This document shows positions 23,146-31,598 of a DNA stretch of 64,000 nucleotides, piece by piece. Source of the stretch: CAZDBS01 sp964503775 (GTDB lineage: Bacteria; Patescibacteriota; Saccharimonadia; Saccharimonadales; CAZDBS01); NCBI GenBank assembly GCA_964503775.1, contig CAZDBS010000001.1, positions 1 to 64,000 of the forward strand, read 5' to 3'. Both the position numbers and the translations under genes were made by a program. Within the stretch, counting starts at the first letter, position 1. The number at the start of each line of letters is the position of its first letter. The notes beneath the pieces were generated by a model, which was given only the letters and a program-made list of their open reading frames with translations, was not told the origin of the DNA and ran no database searches.

Positions 23146-24375
23146 ATGCCCGCCAAAACTAAGAAAAAAACAACAAAGACACGAAGCACTAAATCAAAAA
23201 AAAGCGCTGGCCTAAAGTCAAGTTATAGTTTTAATGGCAAGCATATCTCATCCGTCGTGATGATGTTTATACTGTTTGGCGCCATCCTAGGTGGATATGT
23301 CCTGATTCGTTCTTTTGCAACTCTTGGTAACACCAGTACCGTCCTACCACCGAGCGATGTAAAACTTTGTAAGAATCCTGAAAACCCAACTGCCGGCACT
23401 AGATACGACTGGGTTGTTGCGCCAAACAACAACACAGCACTATGTAGTTTGGTATGGGCAAATCAGCAAGCTCACCCCCAATTCATTGATCCTATGGGCG
23501 GTAGTCAAACGGTATATCGACTCACTAAGTCACGCTACCTAGTGGATCTGAAAAACGACCCAATTCCAAATGCCCAAAGTACTAACATCGTTGATTTTGG
23601 TATCCTACTTAACCACACACTTACCAACAAGTCAGTCGCGAGTGATTATGTCGATGGTGACGATTCGGCAATTCCTATCTATCAAAACGGCGGAGGCTTA
23701 CCTGGCTATGACGTGACGTGTCGCAGCGATACTGGGGTCAATGGCGACTTCAAATCTGGCGATAACACCATCCGACTTGTAGTTACTATGTACAATACAG
23801 GTAGTACTACCTGGAAGCCAACGCAATACGCCTTATCTTATACGCCGGTTAGTGCCAATGTATTCAGCGGAAGTAGTGTTGTTGCGAATCTTACCAAAGA
23901 GGTGGGGCGTGGCGATAAATTCGACTTCAACGTAACGTTGCCTATGCCACAAGCCAATGGATACTACTTGCTCGATACGGTCATGACAAATAACGGCAAG
24001 CCGTTTGGCGCAATCGCCGTCTGTCAATTACAACGTTTCCGGGATGGTTGGTTCGATTACTCAGGGACAGTTGCTGCCACCGCAACACCGACTGTAAGCT
24101 TCAATGTAGCTAGTTCGGTTGCAGCAGGAACAAACATCGGCCAGCTCGTCCAGGATCAACTGCGAAAACTAGTACCCGGTACGACTGCAGTTATCAAAAC
24201 CGGCAGTTGGCAATCCACATCCAATTCAGTGACAATTACAAACACTACAGATGTCTCAAACATGACGTTCCCCTCGGGAGATTACGTCATCAACGTCAAA
24301 GACTCTACCGGCGTCACGATTGCCACAAAACGAGTAACAGTTCGACAAGTACCCTCAAGCAACTGGAATCAGTAG
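23146..24375 (+). CDS. Membrane-anchored surface protein with NBR1-like Ig domain
   Basis: The 409-residue product has a lysine-rich cytoplasmic N-terminus (about residues 1-35), one membrane helix (about 44-65; SVVMMFILFGAILGGYVLI) and a large outside region. Residues about 205-300 (VVTMYNTGSTTWKPTQYALS and following) resemble the Ig-like domain of NBR1-type proteins, in which a Trp-containing 'N-x-G-x-x-x-W' stretch is conserved. The remainder is not recognised. The ATG at 23146 is preferred over 23128 because AAAGGATCG stands just before it. A TATAAC box near 23106 fits a promoter. Likely an adhesin or wall-associated protein. Confidence 0.72.
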   Translation: MPAKTKKKTTKTRSTKSKKSAGLKSSYSFNGKHISSVVMMFILFGAILGGYVLIRSFATLGNTSTVLPPSDVKLCKNPENPTAGTRYDWVVAPNNNTALCSLVWANQQAHPQFIDPMGGSQTVYRLTKSRYLVDLKNDPIPNAQSTNIVDFGILLNHTLTNKSVASDYVDGDDSAIPIYQNGGGLPGYDVTCRSDTGVNGDFKSGDNTIRLVVTMYNTGSTTWKPTQYALSYTPVSANVFSGSSVVANLTKEVGRGDKFDFNVTLPMPQANGYYLLDTVMTNNGKPFGAIAVCQLQRFRDGWFDYSGTVAATATPTVSFNVASSVAAGTNIGQLVQDQLRKLVPGTTAVIKTGSWQSTSNSVTITNTTDVSNMTFPSGDYVINVKDSTGVTIATKRVTVRQVPSSNWNQ

Positions 24376-24376
24376 T

Positions 24377-25168
24377 TCATCGCTCGATCGTTTGTTGAAT
24401 TGAAACAATCGACGAAGCCAATCCTTTTGCGTTTGTCTGGATAAGGACGGCATTAAATTGCCAAGGACCGTCATATTCAATCTCATTGCGATTCACCACA
24501 CCATCTCGCCAACGCGGTATGACCGCATCCAGTTTTATCCCCAGACTGGAGTGCAGAATCCCAGTCATACCAACATCTGTGATATGTGCCGTGCCCCTCG
24601 GAAGTACCATCGCATCGGCCGTCGGTACGTGCCAATGATCGCCAATGACGGCGCTAACTTTTCCATCGAGATAGTAACCGAATATAACCTTCTCGCTGCT
24701 GTAGTCGCCGTGGATATTGACGATAGTAGCGACTCGCTCGATGTCTCTGTTTTCCGCCAGTATGGCGTCAACAGTCTGTAGTGGATTCTTCGTAACAACG
24801 CGTTTATCGATAACTGTTGCCAATATGCTAATGACCAGCACTTTACCATGTTTGGTTTCGATATATTTCCAACCTCGTCCCGGGCAACCAAGCATATTTG
24901 CTGGGCCTATGACCGGTTGGGAAAGGTCTTCGAGTAAGGGGTTCAACCCGTCTAGCTTCGGAGTGTGATTGCCACCGGTGAAAAAATCCACGCCAGCTGT
25001 TTGCAGACGTTTCATATCCCCTAACGACATACTGCGTCCATTTGTGACATTCTCAGCCTGAGCGATAACTAGATCAATCTGGCGTTCTTTTCGTAAATCC
25101 GGCAAGACCGTCTCGATAGTCTCGATACCTGGCCTCGCCATGATGTCACCGATGTACAGAATCTTCAT
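24377..25168 (-). CDS. ymdB: YmdB-type metallophosphoesterase (TIGR00282 family)
   Basis: The 263-residue protein fits the family (about 260-270). Motifs for the dinuclear metal centre are visible: IGDIMARPG near the N-terminus, AENVTNG, GGNHTPK, NIHGDYSSE and GDHWHVPTAD, with TDVGMTG near the end. In Bacillus subtilis YmdB hydrolyses 2',3'-cyclic nucleotides and affects biofilm, and the gene lies next to rny. Here it follows rny by 3 bases on the same strand, so the pairing is conserved. The usual family reading HGD-x-T-A-E-K is HGDYSSEK here. Confidence 0.93.
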   Translation of the reverse strand: MKILYIGDIMARPGIETIETVLPDLRKERQIDLVIAQAENVTNGRSMSLGDMKRLQTAGVDFFTGGNHTPKLDGLNPLLEDLSQPVIGPANMLGCPGRGWKYIETKHGKVLVISILATVIDKRVVTKNPLQTVDAILAENRDIERVATIVNIHGDYSSEKVIFGYYLDGKVSAVIGDHWHVPTADAMVLPRGTAHITDVGMTGILHSSLGIKLDAVIPRWRDGVVNRNEIEYDGPWQFNAVLIQTNAKGLASSIVSIQQTIER

Positions 25169-25171
25169 CGG

Positions 25172-26683
25172 CTACTTGGCGTACTCTATTGCACGAGTTT
25201 CACGAATCACATTGACTTTGATCGTACCGGGATACTGCATCGTAGACTCGATCTTGGTCGCTACATCTCGGGCTAGCTTGATAGCGCCCAAGTCGTCCAT
25301 CTCGGTCGGTTTGACAAAGACACGGACTTCACGACCAGCACTGATAGCATAGGCCTTCTCAACACCCGTGAAGCCACTAGCAACGTTCTCAAGATCCTTC
25401 ATCCGTTCGACGAAATTCTCAGCCGAGATATTACGAGCACCAGGGCGAGCAGCACTGATAGCATCGACAACCCGAACGATCATAGCCTCGGCAGTGGTAG
25501 CCTCAATGTCATCATGATGAGCTTCAGCAGCATGGGAGACATTCTCGGGGACACCATATTTACGAAGCATCTCGCCACTGATGTGATGATGCTTGCCCTC
25601 GATCTTATGTGTTAGAGCCTTACCTAGATCATGAACGAGTGCCGCATATTTACAGATCTTCACGTCGGCACCGATCTGATCGGCCAGAAGTCCAGCCAGG
25701 TGAGCCATCTCGGTAGAGTGTTTAAGAACGTTCTGTCCATACGATGTGCGGAACTTGAGCTCACCGAGAAGCTGCAAGACTTCCTTTGGTATGCCAATGA
25801 TACCGACTTCGCGAGAGGCATCTTCAGCAGCACGGACAACTTCTTTCTGAACATTGGCCTGGGCCTTCTCGACCACTTCCTCGATCCGCCCCGGGTGAAC
25901 ACGACCGTCTTTCAACAGCATCTCCATAGCTTGCCGAGCTACTTCCCTACGAATCGGGTCAAAAGAGCTCAGGATGATCATACCTGGCGTATCGTCCACG
26001 AGGATGTCGACACCGGTTGCTCGTTGCAGAGCTTGGATATTCCGTCCCTCTTTCCCGATGATGCGACCTTTCATCTCTTCGTCTTCGAGCTTGACTGCCG
26101 TAACCGTCCTCTCAGATGTGACTTCGCTCGCCATGCGCTCCATAGCGCTTGTCAAGATAAGTTGAGCTTGATCTTCGGCGTCTTCTTTGGCGTCATTCTG
26201 GAGTTTATTCACGAGACCGACGAGATCTTCCCTGATGTCCCGCTCGGTCATCTGCATCAACTTATCAGCAGCATCTTTCTTATTCAGTCCAGCGATTTTC
26301 TCAAGCTTCTCTTGTTGCTTAGTGCGAATATCCCTGATTTCGTCCTTCAACTTCTCGACTTCGTCTTCCTGTTTACGAAGTCCTTCTGAACGCTTATCCA
26401 GATCGTCCAGTTTTCGATCTAGGGTCTCTTCTCGATTAACAATACGTTGCTCTAGATCCTTGAGCTCGTTACGACGTTTCTGTTCGTCTCTTCTCGATTC
26501 CTCTAGAAGTTTGTTAGCTTCCTCTTGAGCCTTAGTAATAGCTTTGTTAGCTTCTTTTTCAGCGGCGGCAAGCTTCTTCTCAGCCTCATCAGCAGCCGAT
26601 CCAATTTTACGCTTGGTGGTTGCCATGTTAATTACAAAACCGGCAACAGCACCAGCAAGAGTGAACGCAATAGCTGGTCCCAT
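25172..26683 (-). CDS. rny: Ribonuclease Y
   Basis: The 503-residue protein matches RNase Y in length and order: an N-terminal membrane helix (about 3-20), a long charged coiled coil (about 25-200), a KH domain (about 210-275; GRIIGKEGRNIQALQRATG), an HD domain (about 330-425; AALVHDLGKALTHKIEGKHH) and the RNase Y C-terminal domain. RNase Y is a membrane-bound endonuclease that starts mRNA decay. It is first in a two-gene unit with ymdB. The 255 bases upstream (26684-26938) hold only its promoter region and no gene I can support. Confidence 0.97.
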   Translation of the reverse strand: MGPAIAFTLAGAVAGFVINMATTKRKIGSAADEAEKKLAAAEKEANKAITKAQEEANKLLEESRRDEQKRRNELKDLEQRIVNREETLDRKLDDLDKRSEGLRKQEDEVEKLKDEIRDIRTKQQEKLEKIAGLNKKDAADKLMQMTERDIREDLVGLVNKLQNDAKEDAEDQAQLILTSAMERMASEVTSERTVTAVKLEDEEMKGRIIGKEGRNIQALQRATGVDILVDDTPGMIILSSFDPIRREVARQAMEMLLKDGRVHPGRIEEVVEKAQANVQKEVVRAAEDASREVGIIGIPKEVLQLLGELKFRTSYGQNVLKHSTEMAHLAGLLADQIGADVKICKYAALVHDLGKALTHKIEGKHHHISGEMLRKYGVPENVSHAAEAHHDDIEATTAEAMIVRVVDAISAARPGARNISAENFVERMKDLENVASGFTGVEKAYAISAGREVRVFVKPTEMDDLGAIKLARDVATKIESTMQYPGTIKVNVIRETRAIEYAK

Positions 26684-26938
26684 GTTATTTCCTTTCTATT
26701 GTTGGATGTCTAGAACAATTCAGTAACGCACACAAACAACAGATACAAATCGATCTGTCATGACTAATATGCTACCCTTCATAGTCTTATTCGCAATCTG
26801 GCAACATCGCAATCTCATCCTTAGTCGCCAATCGCTAACATCCATTCAACTAGTTATCGTTACATACATAATCGACTCTCAAACTAGAGTCCTGTGGCAT
26901 ATCATACGCCTATATTTACCCATCTACCAGGGATTTTG

Positions 26939-27328
26939 TTACTTTTTCTGAGGAGTTGTATGAACCTCGCTGCCGTATTCTGGGAGCGAAATTATCTCGG
27001 ATTCACCAAGGCTTATTCGCTCGATGCCTCGCTTGATCCAATCCTCGCCTGTTTCAGAAACAATTGGTAAACGCAGGCTATTGGCCAGTGCATTAGCAAC
27101 CGTGATCCCGATCCTTAAACCCGTAAATGAACCGGGACCCTTATAACACAAGATGCCAGTCAGTGATTGGAGTGTTGATTTGTTGTTTCGAAGCAATGAT
27201 TCGATCCGAGTATGAATCGTTGACGACAATTCGCGATGTGCGAGCCAAGTATCGTATGCCACCTGTTTGTCATTCAGGTAGAGACCTATTTCGGCTTCAG
27301 GTTTATCAGTACGAATGGTCAGAATCAC
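26939..27328 (-). CDS. tsaB: Reduced TsaB-like protein (t6A tRNA modification)
   Basis: A 129-residue protein with the N-terminal TsaB/Kae1-like ASKHA fold and the signature GPGSFTGLRIGIT (about 65-77). TsaB normally has about 220-230 residues and scaffolds TsaD and TsaE in threonylcarbamoyladenosine formation at tRNA position 37. Here the second subdomain is missing. The gene overlaps tsaE by 4 bp, supporting the assignment. The short form could still dimerise with TsaD through the N-terminal half. I see no sign of a frameshift, so it appears to be a natural reduction. Confidence 0.8.
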   Translation of the reverse strand: MILTIRTDKPEAEIGLYLNDKQVAYDTWLAHRELSSTIHTRIESLLRNNKSTLQSLTGILCYKGPGSFTGLRIGITVANALANSLRLPIVSETGEDWIKRGIERISLGESEIISLPEYGSEVHTTPQKK

Positions 27329-27786
27329 GCCCGACCCTCCAGTACTTCACCTATATAAACCCAGGCATCGGGATAATCAACCACGATATCGCGCTCATCA
27401 TCACTCTGTTTCGAAAAGGTAATCCGTATGCGTTCCGTCGGCAGGATGTCGTGCACGACTTCGCCCCACTCGATGGCCACGACGCCTGATTTGTCCTGAA
27501 TGTGTTCGGACAGCTCAGCCCCCACCACCCCAGCGTCTTGAAGCCTATAAAAATCGAAATGATATAACTTCAAGCGACCCTGATATTCACGTACAACAGT
27601 AAACGTCGGACTGGCTACTGGATCCTTGCTGTCTAGTCCCCGAGCCAGACCACGGACAAATGTCGTCTTACCACCTCCAATATCACTAACTAACTCAACT
27701 ATTTCACCGCCACGACAAGCTCGTCCCAGTCGCTCGCCTAGCGCTTCGGTTGCGGCGGAATCGGTAGAAAGCATTTGATACGTCAT
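27325..27786 (-). CDS. tsaE: TsaE, ATPase of the t6A synthesis complex
   Basis: 153 residues, usual family size. The P-loop is SDIGGGKTTFVRGLARGL (family: GxLGAGKTTF), followed by SPTFTVVREY and YHFDFYRL, and then VAIEWGE near the C-terminal part, all TsaE hallmarks. It drives the ATP-dependent cycle of TsaBDE. It overlaps tsaB downstream by 4 bp, and its 5' end lies inside the 3' end of the lamin-tail gene (83-bp overlap). Confidence 0.93.
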   Translation of the reverse strand: MTYQMLSTDSAATEALGERLGRACRGGEIVELVSDIGGGKTTFVRGLARGLDSKDPVASPTFTVVREYQGRLKLYHFDFYRLQDAGVVGAELSEHIQDKSGVVAIEWGEVVHDILPTERIRITFSKQSDDERDIVVDYPDAWVYIGEVLEGRA

Positions 27787-29158
27787 GGCGGTATTCTAGT
27801 GCACCATACAAGATTGCGCCAGTGACCGCTAAGCCAATCAGTCGGAGGTTAACCGGCTGCGCTGGTGCAAGCGGCGGGTCACTGATCTCGGTTCGTGCAT
27901 TTGAACTACTCGAGGCCTTGGTTTTGGAAGTTGCGGCCGTTGACTTTGAAGTACTCGTACCCTTGGAAGATGCTTTACTGCTCTTCACGGCACCTGATAA
28001 GCCTGATGCTTTCGTGATAACTGGCGGTGCAACCATCTGATTGGGCGCTCCTGGGGTAGGCGTTATCGTCCATAGCCATTGCCGGCCATCATATGCCCAT
28101 GCTTGACCATCCGGTCCACCCTCATAACTAACTGTCGCACCTATTGTCTGTCCATCTGGACCAAGTAAGCGGACGTTACTTATCGTGTTCGACAAGACTA
28201 TAGACGTCGTCCCCGATGTTAGTACTAGGTAGCCGTTCGCCACAATGTGTTGTCCGCCCAACGGTTGTGAATGACTAAAGTTAGTGCCTGTTTGTATGAT
28301 GTACCCATCTAGCGAGATATCGTCAGGATTTGGGTTGTATATCTCTACGAACTCATCTTGAGCATCAGTTTGTGGTGCCTTGGGATTTGGCAGTATTTCA
28401 TTAATCACAAGTAGCGGAATTGAGGCAGCTTGGGTTGTGTCGCCTAAAGTATCGGAGGTTGATGATGACTGAGTATTTGTAGTTAGTGGCGGGGAAGTTG
28501 TGGTTTGATCAGGTGGGGAAGTGGTCGTCGGGGCAGGGGACTGATCGATAACAGAAGGGTCACCAGCTGGTGGTTCATTGTCAGAAACCGGCTGGCTGGT
28601 AGTTGAAATTGCAAAATCGGCTAAGTTTACGTCGCTGTCGATATACTCAGCACTGTCATTGACTTTACGCACGAGAGCTTCACTACTGGCGGGTGCGAGT
28701 GCCGGCTGATTCCCTTCTGCCCCATTGGCTGTACTCCCCCATCCTATCGTATCTTGAACGGTCACCGGATCGCTAGCTGTTATCCCTAACTGCACAATCC
28801 GTACGTGTCCGGCTGTCGATGCCAATCCAGCCGAGAAATGATCATCAGCAAGTTCATCAAGATAGCCAGTACTAGTGATCAGATAATGTTTATGTGCATA
28901 CAGCGTACCGTGCAGAGTAACCTTGGCCGTCCAGCTCGAACCCGTAGCTGATTTGTACTGAAGTTGCCAATTAGAGATATTGACCGGCGCATCGGTGCGG
29001 TTGTACAACTCGACATATTCCTCACTGGCCGAACTCGCAGTGCCCACTTGAATACGTACTATCAGAATCGGCGATGAGACAGTTCCGACTACTGCCTGGA
29101 CAATAAGAGCAGGCCATAACAGAGCTACAACTAGCGCGTGGTGGATTATGCGCTTCAT
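27704..29158 (-). CDS. Exported protein with two lamin-tail domains
   Basis: The product of about 484 residues has a signal peptide (about 1-25) and a first lamin-tail domain (about 30-150; EEYVELYNRTDAPVNISNWQ). A Ser/Thr/Pro-rich linker is followed by a second lamin-tail domain (about 250-355; DEFVEIYNPNPDDISLDGY), a Ser/Lys-rich stretch, one C-terminal membrane helix and a very basic tail. Lamin-tail domains are Ig-like folds found in secreted bacterial proteins, often linked to nucleases or wall binding. ATG 29158 is preferred over 29206 because a TATAAG box lies just upstream. The 3' end overlaps tsaE by 83 bp, which is unusual but both frames look real. Confidence 0.8.
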   Translation of the reverse strand: MKRIIHHALVVALLWPALIVQAVVGTVSSPILIVRIQVGTASSASEEYVELYNRTDAPVNISNWQLQYKSATGSSWTAKVTLHGTLYAHKHYLITSTGYLDELADDHFSAGLASTAGHVRIVQLGITASDPVTVQDTIGWGSTANGAEGNQPALAPASSEALVRKVNDSAEYIDSDVNLADFAISTTSQPVSDNEPPAGDPSVIDQSPAPTTTSPPDQTTTSPPLTTNTQSSSTSDTLGDTTQAASIPLLVINEILPNPKAPQTDAQDEFVEIYNPNPDDISLDGYIIQTGTNFSHSQPLGGQHIVANGYLVLTSGTTSIVLSNTISNVRLLGPDGQTIGATVSYEGGPDGQAWAYDGRQWLWTITPTPGAPNQMVAPPVITKASGLSGAVKSSKASSKGTSTSKSTAATSKTKASSSSNARTEISDPPLAPAQPVNLRLIGLAVTGAILYGALEYRHDVSNAFYRFRRNRSARRATGTSLSWR

Positions 29159-29233
29159 AGCGTACCTGGCTCGAACTATACGCTTACGCTTATAGGTATG
29201 CAACAATTCATATCAAAGCTGTAGAATAACTGT

Positions 29234-29809
29234 ATGTTGTACCTAATCGAGCATTTTGCGGACATGGCCGTCATGAGTCTCCAAGTCGGCGGGCAAATCG
29301 CCCGCTTGGAACGACCACTCATTAACCCGAATAACCTCCAGATACTGGGTTTCTATGTCAGCGGAGCCCTACATGGAGGCAAAATACTACTAACCAGTGA
29401 CATACGTGAATTGAGCGATCTGGGGGCTCTCGTTGATCATGAAGATAAACTATCCAATGTCGAAGATCTTGTGCGTTTACGAGATATCATCGAGATCGAT
29501 TTTCAGCTAATTGACAAACCAGTGGTGACGCTCCGAGGTAAACGTATGGGCAAAGTTATTGATTACATCGTCGATGATGTGTCGTTTATGGTCCAAAAGA
29601 TCCATATCAAACAATCGGTTCTCAAGAACTGGGCTGCCGATCAACTAGTAGTTCACCGCTCACAAATCGTCGAAGTTACTGATAAAAAGATTGTCATAAA
29701 AGATAACTTGGAAGCTGTCAAAGAAGAAGATAGGGAAGTGGTCCAAGCTGAAGTAGCGAGCGCCTATTCACCGGCGCCTTCGTCAAGTGCTTCAACAATA
29801 TCAGAATAA
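29234..29809 (+). CDS. PRC-barrel domain protein
   Basis: A 191-residue cytoplasmic protein with two PRC-barrel-like halves (about 14-90 and 95-170; LVGG-type start at LQVGGQIARLERPLI and VVTLRGKRMGKVIDYIVDD). PRC barrels occur in RimM and photosynthetic reaction-centre subunit H and serve as adaptor folds. The C-terminal 25 residues are Ala/Ser/Pro-rich. A TAGAAT box (29222-29227) ends 6 bases before the ATG, which again suggests a leaderless mRNA; internal ATGs at residues 11 and 14 are alternatives. It converges with recX with a 46-bp overlap of reading frames. Confidence 0.78.
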   Translation: MLYLIEHFADMAVMSLQVGGQIARLERPLINPNNLQILGFYVSGALHGGKILLTSDIRELSDLGALVDHEDKLSNVEDLVRLRDIIEIDFQLIDKPVVTLRGKRMGKVIDYIVDDVSFMVQKIHIKQSVLKNWAADQLVVHRSQIVEVTDKKIVIKDNLEAVKEEDREVVQAEVASAYSPAPSSSASTISE

Positions 29810-30375
29810 CTGAATCCTTGACGTGTTAAGTATTGCATGAGTTTGAGTTTGTCTTTGTAACGAGCCTGACGTTGTTTCTTGGCGATTAGTTGGCGCAGAG
29901 CAGCTTGTTCGCTTTCCTTAGGGTTATCAAGTAATTCGTGCAACAGTTCCCTATCGATCCCCTTCTGAAGCAGTTCTTGATACAGTCGTCTCGTACTTCT
30001 CTGTTTACTCCGCCGACGCGACTCGATCCATGCCTCTGCAAAAACCCGATCATCGAGATATCGATATCCATATAGCCGTGCCACGACCGCATCGATAAGT
30101 TCTGGATCATAGTGTTTCCGACGAAGATAATCGCGAATCTCATATTCGCTATGCAGACGACGGAGAAGCTTCATAGTACACAATAAATACGCCTTGCTCT
30201 CTAATCCGCTTTTTTTGAGCTGTTCTAGCTGGACATCATCCAGTTCATCCTTTCTACGCAGCCCTCGAGCAACGACCTCATCCATACTCAGTGAGCAACA
30301 GTACCCCCCGTCCACGTAGATATTGACACGCTCCGGGTTTTTTGACTGCTGCGAAATTTGCGTGATAACGGGCAT
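29764..30375 (-). CDS. recX: Regulatory protein RecX
   Basis: 203 residues made of repeated three-helix units, as in RecX. Typical segments are AYLLCTMKLLRRLHSEYEIRDYL, AVVARLYGYRYLDDRVFAEA and QELLQKGIDRELLHELL (each longer stretch lies within residues 55-145). RecX binds RecA filaments and limits strand-exchange activity. It begins 15 bases after recA on the same strand, the standard recA-recX arrangement. The final residues overlap the convergent PRC-barrel gene. Confidence 0.93.
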   Translation of the reverse strand: MPVITQISQQSKNPERVNIYVDGGYCCSLSMDEVVARGLRRKDELDDVQLEQLKKSGLESKAYLLCTMKLLRRLHSEYEIRDYLRRKHYDPELIDAVVARLYGYRYLDDRVFAEAWIESRRRSKQRSTRRLYQELLQKGIDRELLHELLDNPKESEQAALRQLIAKKQRQARYKDKLKLMQYLTRQGFSYSDIVEALDEGAGE

Positions 30376-30390
30376 CGGATAGCCCTTTCT

Positions 30391-31446
30391 CTAGTCTTGA
30401 ATTTCTGCCTTTTCCGATTTGGTCTCAGCTGCTAGCACTTCCTTGGTTATTTTCTCTAAGACTTTGGGGTTATCTTTCAGATACTGCTTGGTCGCTTCTC
30501 GCCCCTGCCCAATTTTGGAACCGTCGTAGTCATACCACGCCCCCATCTTGCCCACAATTCCCTTCTCGGCCGCTAGATCTAGCACATCGCCCTCGACTGA
30601 AATACCTTGGTTGTACATGATATCAAACTCGGCTTCGCGAAATGGTGCAGCTACCTTGTTCTTAACCACTTTGACGCGAGTTCGATTCCCAATCACCTCT
30701 TCCCCGCTCTTAATCTGAGAGATGCGACGGATATCCATGCGAACCGAGGCATAAAATTTGAGAGCATTACCACCAGTTGTCGTCTCGGGGTTACCAAACA
30801 TAACACCGATCTTCATACGCAGCTGGTTCAGAAATATGACAGTTGTTTTGCTGCGACTGATGATGCCGGTCAACTTACGAAGCGCCTGACTCATGAGACG
30901 AGCCTGCAGACCCATGTGGCTATCTCCCATCTCACCTTCGATCTCGGCTCGAGGCGTAAGTGCCGCCACCGAGTCAATCACGACTATATCAACTGCGTTG
31001 GACCGCACCAGCGTCTCCACTATCTCGAGTGCTTGCTCGCCGTCATCAGGTTGGGAGATCAGTAGTGTCCCTAGATTGACGCCAAGCCGGCTGGCGTACT
31101 GCGGATCGAGAGCATGCTCGGCATCGATGAAGGCTGCCGTACCTCCTGATTTTTGTACCTCGGCAATAGCATGCAGGCTCAGTGTCGTCTTACCAGATGA
31201 CTCAGGACCATAGATCTCGATGATTCGTCCTTTGGGGATGCCACCACCTAGTGCAATATCGAGGCTGATGCTGCCGGTCGAGATCGTTTCAACATTGATT
31301 TTGTGGGTGTCAGTCAGACGCATGATCGCGCCTTTGCCAAACTGTTTTTCGATTTGGTCCATAGCAAGACCGAGGGCTTTGGTTTTGCTATCGCTCTTAT
31401 CAGTTGTCGTGTCGATCGGTTCGCCTGTCTTTGACTTGTTGGCCAT
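30391..31446 (-). CDS. recA: Recombinase RecA
   Basis: 351 residues, normal length. The Walker A box GPESSGKTTL, Walker B-like IVVIDSVAAL, loop L2 region (FLNQLRMKIGVMFGNPETTTGG, residues about 200-222) and C-terminal acidic end are all present. RecA drives homologous recombination, DNA repair and uptake of transformed DNA, the last relevant to ComEC and the pilus genes here. GGAGGG lies 11 bases before the ATG, and a TATAAT with CTGACT 16 bases upstream forms the promoter. I did not see a convincing LexA operator. Confidence 0.98.
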   Translation of the reverse strand: MANKSKTGEPIDTTTDKSDSKTKALGLAMDQIEKQFGKGAIMRLTDTHKINVETISTGSISLDIALGGGIPKGRIIEIYGPESSGKTTLSLHAIAEVQKSGGTAAFIDAEHALDPQYASRLGVNLGTLLISQPDDGEQALEIVETLVRSNAVDIVVIDSVAALTPRAEIEGEMGDSHMGLQARLMSQALRKLTGIISRSKTTVIFLNQLRMKIGVMFGNPETTTGGNALKFYASVRMDIRRISQIKSGEEVIGNRTRVKVVKNKVAAPFREAEFDIMYNQGISVEGDVLDLAAEKGIVGKMGAWYDYDGSKIGQGREATKQYLKDNPKVLEKITKEVLAAETKSEKAEIQD

Positions 31447-31598
31447 TTCAGTAATCCCTCCGTTAATCTTCTCAAATTATACACACTTTTGCGTTAGAGT
31501 CAGTTTTAGTGTGATATTTGTCTATATGCAGTTTGGTGCAGAATACTTGTGGAAGTTTTTATGTCATAAGCATTATGAGTTATACTTGAATCAAAATT

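Noticed and set aside
25631..26389. 252-residue plus-strand frame opposite rny
   Set aside because: Mirror of the charged coiled-coil coding region of RNase Y; no start signals.
26684..26938. 63-residue plus-strand open frame (26760-26951) upstream of rny
   Set aside because: No ribosome site, no promoter, overlaps the tsaB end, and composition is not protein-like.
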